Source: Hyphomicrobiales bacterium
GTDB lineage: Bacteria; Pseudomonadota; Alphaproteobacteria; Rhizobiales; Rhizobiaceae
Reading direction: 5' to 3'
Assembly: GCA_900469965.1 (NCBI GenBank)
Contig: UBZP01000015.1
Coordinates: 1-64,000 of the forward strand
DNA: 64,000 nucleotides
Below are positions 42,749 to 50,444 of this stretch, piece by piece; position 1 is the stretch's first letter; each line of letters starts with the position of its first letter. Under the pieces are notes generated by a model. That model was not told the DNA's origin and did not search any database. It saw nothing but the letters and a program-made list of their open reading frames with translations. Position numbers and translations under genes: made by a program.

Positions 42749-43939
42749 TCAGCGCATGCCCGCATTGAGCGCTGCCATGTCGCGCTCCTCCGGCGCTGCT
42801 GCAAGCGTCATCACCGGCAGCACTTTGCGCAGGTGGTCGTGGTGGGTGCGCACGCCATATTCGAGGTCGGAGAGATAGAAGCCGGGGAAGGCGGCGGACG
42901 TCATCGCCTCGTTCGACCAAATCGTCAGTTGCACGTCCTCGGACTGGGTGTCGCGGTCGATGCGGGCGGCGAGGTAGCGGGCGGCGGCCTGTTCGCGCGT
43001 CTCGTCGCGGTAGCGGTAGACGGCACTGCGCAGCATCGTCCGGCCGACGGTGATCGGGAACTCCTGGTAGAACTGGAGGCTTTCCGGCGTCACCGCGATC
43101 ACCGCATTCGGGAAGATGCCGAAGTAGATCCACGCCTTGCGCAGATATTCGGGCAGGGCGGTGTTCTCGGGGGCGATCTTGACGTAGCGGCCGACGCTCC
43201 AGCGGCGGCCGGCATGCGGGTTGAAGGTCGCAAAGGAGCGGCACAGTCCATCGACGAAGGGCTCGTCGTAGTAGGTCGAGCCGTAGAGATCCTGCAGCGC
43301 CGGATGGGCCATCGCCACGTGGTAGCCTTCGTTGTCGACGTCGCGCACCGACTTCCAGTTGACCGGCGTCTCCTGCGTATGGATTTCCCCGACCGGCACC
43401 ATTTCCGCCGGGCGGTAATGGGACAGCTCGGCCTCGAACGGGCGCATCATCTCGGCGACGGAGGGTTGCGGCCCCGGCGCGAAGCGGATGAAGACGAAGC
43501 CCATCCAGACTTCGCACTCGATCGTCCTCAGCGCGAACTCGTTCTTGTCCATCGGCGGGAAGGAGCGGGGGCGGGCGGCGCCCCTGAGCGTTCCGTCGAG
43601 ATTGTAGACCCAGCCGTGGAAGGGACAGACGAGCGCGTTGCGGCAGGTGCCGCTCTCGTCGGCGACCAGCCGTGAGCCGCGGTGGCGGCAGATATTGTGG
43701 AACGCCTTCACCGTCCCGCCTTGGTCGCGCAGGATCAGCGCCCGCTCGCCGACGATGTCGAGGGTGATGTAGTTGCCCGCCTCGGGAATGTCGGAGACGT
43801 GGCAGGCGATCTGCCAGTGCTCCCGGAAGATGTGCTGCTTTTCGAGCTCCAGCAGGGCGGGGCTGTGATAGCACCATCCGGGCAATCCGCTGCGGTCCCA
43901 GTCGTTCGGAATGGAGATGTCACGGATCATCTCGTTCAT
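42749..43939 (-). CDS. Rieske non-heme iron oxygenase, alpha subunit
   Basis: The 396-residue protein has a Rieske [2Fe-2S] site with C84, H86, C105 and H108 (CRHRG...CPFHGW). Its mononuclear iron site includes H207 and H212 in DVDNEGYHVAMAH, with D202 as the likely bridge to the cluster. Such enzymes perform N-demethylation or hydroxylation using electrons from a separate reductase. No reductase gene is adjacent. The start at 43939 is supported by GAGGA. It stands alone as a transcription unit with operator site C just upstream, tying it to the amine regulon. Confidence 0.9.
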   Translation of the reverse strand: MNEMIRDISIPNDWDRSGLPGWCYHSPALLELEKQHIFREHWQIACHVSDIPEAGNYITLDIVGERALILRDQGGTVKAFHNICRHRGSRLVADESGTCRNALVCPFHGWVYNLDGTLRGAARPRSFPPMDKNEFALRTIECEVWMGFVFIRFAPGPQPSVAEMMRPFEAELSHYRPAEMVPVGEIHTQETPVNWKSVRDVDNEGYHVAMAHPALQDLYGSTYYDEPFVDGLCRSFATFNPHAGRRWSVGRYVKIAPENTALPEYLRKAWIYFGIFPNAVIAVTPESLQFYQEFPITVGRTMLRSAVYRYRDETREQAAARYLAARIDRDTQSEDVQLTIWSNEAMTSAAFPGFYLSDLEYGVRTHHDHLRKVLPVMTLAAAPEERDMAALNAGMR

Positions 43940-43954
43940 TTTCGTTCCTCTATT

Positions 43955-43973
43955 TTGCTGAACGTTCATTCAA
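43955..43973 (-). promoter_or_regulatory. BetI-like operator, site C
   Basis: On the minus strand the site reads TTGAATGAACGTTCAGCAA, with a perfect TGAACGTTCA palindrome at its centre. It is 16 bases upstream of the Rieske start codon, close enough to cover the transcription start. It is nearly identical to site A, almost 10 kb away. Confidence 0.65.
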
Positions 43974-44127
43974 TTAAAGCACATTTCCATAAACAGAGGA
44001 ATAGGTTGGGAACAATCGGTCGGAATTTTCAACTCGCGCAGTCGCTTGCCGCCGATCCGCAGCGGCGGCCCGGCGTGCACCATGTCGCTCGTCGCCTCGG
44101 ACGATGGCCGAAAGCGGAGGAGGGGCG

Positions 44128-44925
44128 CTAGCGGTCGAGCTCGGGATAGTAGCGGTCGAGACCGGGCCGGAGCTTCTCGCCGATCATGCAATCGGAATCG
44201 CCGGCCACCGGGATGATGGTGGCGGGGGGCTGGGTGCCGCTGACCTCGAGGATCAGCTTGCGGCGGATCGCGATGGCGAAGTCCTCCGGCTCCTGGACCG
44301 AGACGACGAAGGCGCCGGGCCCGCCGATGACGCAGTCGGCATAGTAGCGGTCGAGCGGGCCGTAGGCCGCCGACGGGCGGATCATGATCGCGAGCCCATT
44401 GACGACGATGCCGAGCGAGGTTGCCGCATCGCGGGCCGGCGTCACGGGGGCGCCGTAGTTGTTGGGGCCGTCGCCGGAGATGTCGATCACCCGGCGCACG
44501 CCGGCATAGCCGTTGCCGTCGAAGAGTTTCGAACCATAGGCGATCGCCGCCGAGAGCGAGGTGCCGCGCAGCGAGGCGAAGGGGCGTTCCTTGATCAGCT
44601 TGGCAAAGCGGGCGGCGTCGTCCGAGGTCTCGATCAGCGCCCACGGCATCTGGGAGTTCTTGCCGATCGTCCCGCCCCATTCGAAATAGCTGATGGCGAT
44701 GCGGCCCTGGAAGCCCTCGCGGATGGCGGACAGAAAGTCGGGATGGGTGAGGGCGGCGACGTAGCCGGCGCGCTGGACCTGCGCCTCCTCCAGGTCCATC
44801 GAGCCGGAGATGTCGACGGCAAGCACCAGTTCGAGGTCGACGTCGGTACCGGCCTCGGCAGCGGCGCTGGTCGGGCCGCCATAGGCTGAGAGGCTCAGGA
44901 GCGTGGCGAGTGCGGCAACCAGCAT
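44128..44925 (-). CDS. DUF1194 von Willebrand factor A-like secreted protein
   Basis: The 265-residue protein has a signal peptide (MLVAALATLLSLSAYGG...SAAAEA). The VWA-type domain starts VDLELVLAVDISGSMDLEEAQ, with the MIDAS-like DxSxS at about residues 38-42. Other matches to DUF1194 are ISYFEWGG, RGTSLSAAIAYGSKLF, VIDISGDGPNNYG and VNGLAIMI. A periplasmic metal-dependent binding role is likely, but no partner is known. AGGAGG lies 9 bases before the ATG at 44925. Unlike neighbours to the left it has no BetI-like site. Confidence 0.87.
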   Translation of the reverse strand: MLVAALATLLSLSAYGGPTSAAAEAGTDVDLELVLAVDISGSMDLEEAQVQRAGYVAALTHPDFLSAIREGFQGRIAISYFEWGGTIGKNSQMPWALIETSDDAARFAKLIKERPFASLRGTSLSAAIAYGSKLFDGNGYAGVRRVIDISGDGPNNYGAPVTPARDAATSLGIVVNGLAIMIRPSAAYGPLDRYYADCVIGGPGAFVVSVQEPEDFAIAIRRKLILEVSGTQPPATIIPVAGDSDCMIGEKLRPGLDRYYPELDR

Positions 44926-45050
44926 GCAGCATTCCCTCCTTCTGACGGGTTCGCAGACGCCCGGCGGGGCGAAAGCGAAACACACGGAACGATGCGCTCC
45001 GTGCCAGCCATATATCCCCAGACTCTAGCACAGCCCGTCGTTCCGGCAGA

Positions 45051-45064
45051 AACGCAATTGCGTT
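45051..45064. promoter_or_regulatory. 14-bp perfect palindrome in a divergent gap
   Basis: AACGCAATTGCGTT is a perfect palindrome located between the DUF1194 gene and the DUF1772 gene. Its position suggests a regulator binding site, but no regulator gene is adjacent. Confidence 0.4.
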
Positions 45065-45146
45065 CAACTCTCGGTGATGCGATCTCTGTTCGCCGTTGCC
45101 GACGGTTCGCTTCAAGGAGCCTTCGGCCCGAAACGAGGAGATGCGC

Positions 45147-45635
45147 ATGGCGCCCACACAGGTCTATCTCGTCCTCATCGCCGCGGTCGGCACCGGGCTG
45201 AACGCCGGCCTCTTCTTCATCTTTTCCGCCTGCATCATGGCCGCGCTCGGCCGCCTGCCTTCGCAGGGCGGGATCGCGGCGATGAACGCGATCAACGACG
45301 TGATCCAGAACCCGCTGTTCTTCCTCGTCTTTCTCGGCACCGCGGTCGTTGCGGTCGCCGTCCTCGTGGTCGCCTTCATGCATGCCTTGCCAGGCAGCGC
45401 CCTTGCCATTGCGGCTTCGCTTGTCTTTCTCGTCGGCACGATCGGGGTCACGATCGTCGTCAACGTGCCGATGAACAATGCGCTGGCGGCCGTAGCCCCG
45501 ACCGACCCGCAGGCCGCGACGCTCTGGAGCGGCTACCTTTCGAACTGGACGACATGGAACCACGTCCGCTCGGTCACTTCCTTTGCGAGCCTTGTTCTGT
45601 TCGTGCTCGCCTACGGACGGATGGCCGGCGCCTGA
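45147..45635 (+). CDS. DUF1772 (anthrone oxygenase-like) membrane protein
   Basis: The 162-residue protein has four hydrophobic segments, GLFFIFSACIMAALGRLP, and the family motif VPMNNALAAVAP followed by LWSGYLSNWTTWNHVRSVTSFASLVLFVLA. This matches DUF1772, whose fungal relatives include anthrone oxygenases; in bacteria the role is unknown. The ATG at 45147 is six bases after GAGGAG. A small GCTGGC/GCCAGC hairpin (45637-45655) follows the stop. Confidence 0.85.
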   Translation: MAPTQVYLVLIAAVGTGLNAGLFFIFSACIMAALGRLPSQGGIAAMNAINDVIQNPLFFLVFLGTAVVAVAVLVVAFMHALPGSALAIAASLVFLVGTIGVTIVVNVPMNNALAAVAPTDPQAATLWSGYLSNWTTWNHVRSVTSFASLVLFVLAYGRMAGA

Positions 45636-45694
45636 GGCTGGCAATTGTCGCCAGCAGGGACAGGTGCCGCTCGCCGAAAGCCCTCGGGCGTCGA

Positions 45695-47419
45695 TCAGAG
45701 CTTGAGCGCCCAGACCGTCGCCTGCGTGACAGCGCCGGCCGCCGCCTTCATCCGCGCCGAGCGGACCGGCTCGAAGCCGTCGATGCGCTTGGTGCCGGTC
45801 CAGCGGCCGCGGTCGGCGAAAACCTCGATCGAGCCGTAGTCCAGGAAGATGCGCACGCGGCGCGGATTGGCGCCGGGGGCGACGTAGTGCGGCTGCTCGG
45901 TCTGCCCCGGCCGCTCGTAGCGGATGCCGAGGCCGTGCTGGTCGCGGAAGACGGCGATGGCGGCCTCCGGGTGATCGAATTCCAGATCGAAGGCCGTTCC
46001 CGGCTCGGCGAGGTCGAACACGATCTCGACGGCGCCGCCGTCGAAGGCCACCGTTTCCCCGGCCGACAGCCGCGTCCGGTCGAGGATGCGCGCGCGCAGG
46101 CTTTCGGCCGCTCCGATCGGCGGCGTCAGCAGCATGCCGTCGGACAGGTACAGGGCCCGCGGCAGGGTCATGGCGGTCGGAAAATCGATCTCCGGGTGGG
46201 CGTCGGCCCAGTTGGCGAGCCAGCCGATGCCCACCACGCGGTCGCCGTCGAGGAAGGCCTGGAAGGCGTAGTTGTCGGTGCCGAAGTCGAGCACCTGGCC
46301 GAATTCCTTGGCGAAGCTGCGGCCGTCGAACCAACCGATGTCGGCCATCGTCAGGTTCTGCCGGCCGGTCGCCTCGTCCTTGCTGTTCATCAGCCCGTAG
46401 ATCAGCACCCAGTGCGTGGAAGGACTGGCCGCCGGTCCGTCCAGCGGCAGCAGGCAGGGGCACTCGATCGCGGTCGTGCGGTAGCGCGTCTCCACGAGGA
46501 GCTTGCCGACATAGGTCCAGCCGGTGGCCGCCGTATGGTCCTGGGTTTCGTAGAGCAGGATTACGCCGCCGTCGTCGCTCTGGCTGCCGAGCAGCATCTT
46601 CCAGAGCCCGTCCGGGCCGCGGAAAACGTAGGGATCGCGGAAATCGAGCGTCAGGCCCTCGCCGGAAGGCCGGCTCGCCAGGATCACCTCGGCCTGTCCG
46701 GCGGTGATCAGGTCGGAGGAGGTGGCGGTGAGCTGGATCTGCTGCTCGGGCTTGCGGTCGGCGACCTGCTCGGTGAAGAAGACGCGGATGCCGTGGCCGT
46801 CGACGAGCGGGATGGTGGTTCCCGAATAGGCGCCGCCGCGCTTGTCGGGCCTGGCCGTCAGGTCCTCGGAGGGAAAGAGGAAGATCGGCAGGTGGCGCCA
46901 GCGCAGGTAGTCGGAGGAGACGGCATGGCCCCAGTGCATCGTGTTCCACCGCAGCCCGTGCGAATAGTGCTGGTAGAACAGGTGCGGCCGGCCGTCGAAG
47001 CGGCCGAAGCCGTTCGGATCGTTCATCCAGCCGAAGGGGGGGCGGAAATGGTAGCTGCCCGGCAGGTCCGGCGGCGCATTGGCCTTGCTGGTGTGGACGA
47101 CGGTGATGCCGGTATCCAGCACGTCGGCGGCGGTGAACCAGTAGATCACGGAGACGGCCGTGGTCGCCGTGTCGTAACTCAGTTCGACGGGGCCGCCGCC
47201 GAAGACCTGGTACAGCCTGAGGCCGTATTCCTCGGCATTGGCGCTGGAGACCTCGCCGAACTTGCCGCGCGCGTTGGAGAAGGAGACCGAGCCCATGCCG
47301 GCGTGCCCGGCCGCCTTGAGCCAGATGTGGAAGGTGGCATTGACCGGCAGGTCGACCGCAAGGGTGCGGATGGTGTCGGCGGGGATGGTGTCGGCTTCGG
47401 CGGGGGCCTGGTCGCTCAT
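45695..47419 (-). CDS. Glycoside hydrolase family 32 (sucrose/fructan hydrolase)
   Basis: The 574-residue protein has an unusual N-terminal beta domain of about 115 residues. The GH32 propeller then begins FRPPFGWMNDPNGFGRF, which holds the nucleophile Asp. FRDPYVF holds the stabiliser Asp, and IECPCLLPL holds the acid/base Glu. A C-terminal beta-sandwich ends in VRIFLDYGSIEVFADRG, typical of invertases. It should hydrolyse beta-fructosides such as sucrose or levan. There is no signal peptide, so it acts in the cytoplasm. The start at 47419 is chosen for a GAAAGAG site; ATG 47443 is possible. Confidence 0.9.
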   Translation of the reverse strand: MSDQAPAEADTIPADTIRTLAVDLPVNATFHIWLKAAGHAGMGSVSFSNARGKFGEVSSANAEEYGLRLYQVFGGGPVELSYDTATTAVSVIYWFTAADVLDTGITVVHTSKANAPPDLPGSYHFRPPFGWMNDPNGFGRFDGRPHLFYQHYSHGLRWNTMHWGHAVSSDYLRWRHLPIFLFPSEDLTARPDKRGGAYSGTTIPLVDGHGIRVFFTEQVADRKPEQQIQLTATSSDLITAGQAEVILASRPSGEGLTLDFRDPYVFRGPDGLWKMLLGSQSDDGGVILLYETQDHTAATGWTYVGKLLVETRYRTTAIECPCLLPLDGPAASPSTHWVLIYGLMNSKDEATGRQNLTMADIGWFDGRSFAKEFGQVLDFGTDNYAFQAFLDGDRVVGIGWLANWADAHPEIDFPTAMTLPRALYLSDGMLLTPPIGAAESLRARILDRTRLSAGETVAFDGGAVEIVFDLAEPGTAFDLEFDHPEAAIAVFRDQHGLGIRYERPGQTEQPHYVAPGANPRRVRIFLDYGSIEVFADRGRWTGTKRIDGFEPVRSARMKAAAGAVTQATVWALKL

Positions 47420-47516
47420 GGCATTCTCTTTCGTCTCGTCCATCGGACATGACATAGAAGCGCAAGGCGAAACGGAAACCCCGAAAAGCGATCGGGCTCG
47501 GTGCAGCCCACATGGA

Positions 47517-47542
47517 GACGCCGCCCGGTGAGGGGCGGCGTC
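47517..47542 (-). terminator. Hairpin downstream of the haloperoxidase-like gene
   Basis: GACGCCGCCC and GGGCGGCGTC form a perfect 10-bp stem with a 6-nt loop, 34 bases beyond the stop of the minus-strand hydrolase. No T-tract follows on that strand, so termination is plausible but not certain. Confidence 0.5.
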
Positions 47543-47576
47543 GGTTCTGGAGGTCGATGTCCGTCGGGACGCTCCG

Positions 47577-48578
47577 TCAGGATCTTGCGAATTCCAGCAG
47601 GTCGGCGTTCAGCTGGTCCTTGTGGGTATCGGTGATGCCGTGCGGGGCACCCGGATAGACCTTCAGGATCGCATTCGGCACCAGCTTCTTCGAGGCGCGG
47701 CCGGCGGCGTCGATCGGCACGATCTGGTCGTCCTCGCCGTGGATGATGATGGTCGGCACGTCGAACTTCTTCAGGTCCTCGGTGAAGTCGGTCTGCGAGA
47801 AGGCGACGATGCTGTCATAGGTGTTCTTGTGGCCGGCGGTCATGCCCTGCAGCCAGAAGCTGTCGATCATGCCCTGCGAGGGCACGGCGCCCGGCCGGTT
47901 GAAGCCGAAGAAGGGGCCGGAGGCGATGTCCTTGTAGAGCTGCGAGCGGTCCTTGAGGCTGGCCGCCTGCAGGCCGTCGAACACCTCCTTCGGCAGGCCA
48001 CCGGGATTCTTGTCGGTCTTGACCATCAGCGGCGGCACCGCGGAGATCAGGCCGGCCTTCTTGACCCGGCCAGTGCCATGACGGCCGATGTACCGGGTGA
48101 TCTCGCCGCCGCCGGTAGAGAAGCCGGCCAGGAAGATGTCGTTCAGGTCGAGCTGTTCGATCACCTCGGCGAGGTCGTCGGCATAGTGGTCCATGTCGTT
48201 GCCGTCCCACGGCTGGCTGGAGCGGCCATGGCCGCGGCGGTCATGGGTGATGACGCGAAAGCCGTTGCTGGCGAGATGGAAGGCCTGGGCCTCCCAGCTG
48301 TCGGACGACAGCGGCCAGCCATGGGCGAGGACGACGACGGGGCCGTCCTTCGGACCCCAGTCCTTGTAGTAGATCTCGACGCCGTCGCGGGTGGTGATCC
48401 GGCTGCCCGTGGTCCGTGCCCCCTCCGGTCCGGCTCCGGTCGCGGCAACGTCGGCCGCCCTGGCGGGGGACTGGACTGCGCTGACGGCGGCGGCGGTCGC
48501 GGCTGCCCCGAAAGCGCCGGCAAGAATGTTGCGGCGGGAGACCGTGGCGGCTGCAGTGGTTTCGGTTGCCTTTGACAT
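47577..48578 (-). CDS. Tat-exported alpha/beta hydrolase (chloroperoxidase-like)
   Basis: The 333-residue protein has a twin-arginine signal ([22 protein letters not shown]), so it should be exported folded to the periplasm. The mature domain is a non-heme haloperoxidase-type alpha/beta hydrolase. It has [33 protein letters not shown], the nucleophile elbow GFSTGGGE, an acid in [13 protein letters not shown], and the catalytic His in [11 protein letters not shown]. Such proteins are usually esterases or perhydrolases. The start [10 protein letters not shown] at 48578 is favoured because it directly precedes the signal. It is divergent from an AraC-type regulator that may control it. Confidence 0.9.
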   Translation of the reverse strand: MSKATETTAAATVSRRNILAGAFGAAATAAAVSAVQSPARAADVAATGAGPEGARTTGSRITTRDGVEIYYKDWGPKDGPVVVLAHGWPLSSDSWEAQAFHLASNGFRVITHDRRGHGRSSQPWDGNDMDHYADDLAEVIEQLDLNDIFLAGFSTGGGEITRYIGRHGTGRVKKAGLISAVPPLMVKTDKNPGGLPKEVFDGLQAASLKDRSQLYKDIASGPFFGFNRPGAVPSQGMIDSFWLQGMTAGHKNTYDSIVAFSQTDFTEDLKKFDVPTIIIHGEDDQIVPIDAAGRASKKLVPNAILKVYPGAPHGITDTHKDQLNADLLEFARS

Positions 48579-48623
48579 GACTGCTTTCCTTTCGTGCAGG
48601 TCGTTGTTTTGCTTCAATTCTTG

Positions 48624-48639
48624 GCTTCCGTTCCGAAGC
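48624..48639. promoter_or_regulatory. Inverted repeat in the hydrolase/AraC gap
   Basis: GCTTC-CGTTCC-GAAGC lies between the divergent hydrolase and GlxA-type regulator genes. It may be an operator, for example for that regulator. Confidence 0.3.
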
Positions 48640-48708
48640 TGTGATTGAATAGATACAACCGCCCGCCGGACCTCTCGACCGGCAAAGCTGACAACGATGG
48701 AGGCAGAA

Positions 48709-49779
48709 TTGACAAAGGTGACGGCCATGGAGCCGGCCGAGATCGGCATCGTCGTGCACGAGGAGGCGCTGATGTCGGCCGTCTACGGCCTGACCGACAT
48801 GTTCAACGTCGCCAATCTGAAGAGCCGGGAGCAGCACGAGACGAATGCGCCGCAGATCCGCGCCAGCCATTGGAAATTCGGGCTGGACGGCTCGGTGACG
48901 CGGGGCTTCGACAGCCACCCGGAGCTGCCGGCGGGCCCGCTTTCAGCGCTGATCCTGCCGCCGACGCTGCATGTCGAACTGAAGATGAAGCGCGACCTCA
49001 CGGACCTGTCGCAGTGGCTGCGGCAGCGGCATGCCGAGGGCACGGTGGTCAGCTCGGTCTGCGGCGGGGCCTACCTGCTCGCCGAATCGGGCCTCGTCGA
49101 GGGGCGGGCGCTGACCACCCACTGGTCGCATGCCGAGCAGATCGCCCGCAAGTTCCCGCACGTCAACGTCGATACCGACAAGCTGATGATCGACGAGGGC
49201 GACATCATCACCACCGGCGGCATGATGGCCTGGATCAATCTCGGGCTGAAGCTGGTGGACCGTTTCATGGGCTCGACGGTGATGCTGGAGACGGCGCGCT
49301 TCATGGTGGTCGATCCGGGTGCGCGCGAGCAGAGCTACTACAGCGTCTTCGCCCCGCGCATGGACCATGGCGATGCGGTGATCCTGAAGATCCAGCACTG
49401 GCTGCACGGCACCAACACCAAGGGCGTGACGCTGCAGATGATGGCCGATCGTGCCGGCCTCGGCGAGCGCACCTTCCTGCGGCGCTTCCACAAGGCGACC
49501 GGGATCAACCCGACCGAATATTCGCAGCGGCTGCGGATCGCGAAATCGCGCGAACTCCTGGAGCGCTCGTATCTTTCGATCGAGCAGGTGGCCTGGCAGA
49601 GCGGCTACGACGACAGCAACGCCTACCGCAAGATCTTCCGCAAGATCCTCGGGATCTCGCCGAGCGAATATCGAACGCGATTCTCGATCGCCGGCGGACA
49701 GCGTCCGCCGGGCCTTGCCGATGCGTTCCTGCCGGAAGACGGTGAGATCAGTGGGGCAGCCGCGACGCGGCCGACATGA
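48709..49779 (+). CDS. GlxA-type AraC-family regulator with DJ-1/PfpI domain
   Basis: The product has about 356 residues. The N-terminal half is a DJ-1/PfpI-like amidotransferase fold ([28 protein letters not shown], about residues 115-143; [16 protein letters not shown]). The C-terminal half is an AraC HTH pair ([43 protein letters not shown] and [35 protein letters not shown]). GlxA-type activators often control stress or amine genes. The preferred start is TTG 48709, five bases after GGAGG; ATG 48697 and ATG 48727 are alternatives. It probably regulates the divergent hydrolase. Confidence 0.85.
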   Translation: MTKVTAMEPAEIGIVVHEEALMSAVYGLTDMFNVANLKSREQHETNAPQIRASHWKFGLDGSVTRGFDSHPELPAGPLSALILPPTLHVELKMKRDLTDLSQWLRQRHAEGTVVSSVCGGAYLLAESGLVEGRALTTHWSHAEQIARKFPHVNVDTDKLMIDEGDIITTGGMMAWINLGLKLVDRFMGSTVMLETARFMVVDPGAREQSYYSVFAPRMDHGDAVILKIQHWLHGTNTKGVTLQMMADRAGLGERTFLRRFHKATGINPTEYSQRLRIAKSRELLERSYLSIEQVAWQSGYDDSNAYRKIFRKILGISPSEYRTRFSIAGGQRPPGLADAFLPEDGEISGAAATRPT

Positions 49780-50428
49780 GGTCCTCGGCCGGCGGGATTG
49801 CGAACATGTTGGCCCCATCGCCTTCGACTTCGGTGAACGACCAGCGGACGATGCCGTCGCGGTCCAGCAGGAATTCACCGACCAGCTGGCCGCCCGACCG
49901 CTCGTCGGTGCGCTCGTCCTCCGGCGTCATCTCGTAGCCGTCCTTGCGGTTGAGGAAGGCGGCGGCATCGAACGGGTTCATCGGTTCGGGCAACTCGCCG
50001 GGCATCTCCGTGCGCATCGACAGCACCGTCGGGATCGAAATCCGGTAGGGCCATTCGTCCTCGTTCTGGGTGAACTGCATGTTCGGCAGGCCGAAGGCGC
50101 GATGGGCGATGCTGTCGGGATCGGAGGCGGCGATCACGCCGGGCAGGGGATGGTAGCGGAAATAGAGCCGCGCACGGTCGATCGGCGTGTTGACGACGGT
50201 CAGGCTGTCGATGCCCTTTTCGTGCAATGAGGAGGCGAGCTCCGCAGTGGCGGCGATGTGGCGCCGACAGAAGGGGCACTGAAGGCCGCGAAACAGGCCC
50301 ACCAGCACCGCCGAATGGCCGCGGAAATCCTCGAGCGACACCTTGCCGCCGTGGTTGATCGCATCGAGGACGATGTTGGGGGCGCGGTCGCCCGGGCGAA
50401 GGGGGCGTTCGTTTGCATGCTCTGCCAT
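49748..50428 (-). CDS. Peroxiredoxin-like (AhpC/TSA) thioredoxin-fold protein
   Basis: The 226-residue protein opens RPLRPGDRAPNIVLDAINHGGKVSLEDFRGHSAVLVGLFRGLQCPFCRRHIA. This is a thioredoxin/peroxiredoxin fold with a CPFC redox motif where typical peroxiredoxins have a single peroxidatic Cys. The C-terminal half (QLVGEFLLDRDGIVRWSFTEVEG) fits AhpC/TSA-like proteins. It probably reduces peroxides or disulfides in the cytoplasm. Its 3' end overlaps the convergent regulator gene by 32 bases. Confidence 0.83.
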   Translation of the reverse strand: MAEHANERPLRPGDRAPNIVLDAINHGGKVSLEDFRGHSAVLVGLFRGLQCPFCRRHIAATAELASSLHEKGIDSLTVVNTPIDRARLYFRYHPLPGVIAASDPDSIAHRAFGLPNMQFTQNEDEWPYRISIPTVLSMRTEMPGELPEPMNPFDAAAFLNRKDGYEMTPEDERTDERSGGQLVGEFLLDRDGIVRWSFTEVEGDGANMFAIPPAEDLMSAASRLPH

Positions 50429-50444
50429 TGGTATGCTCCTCCGG

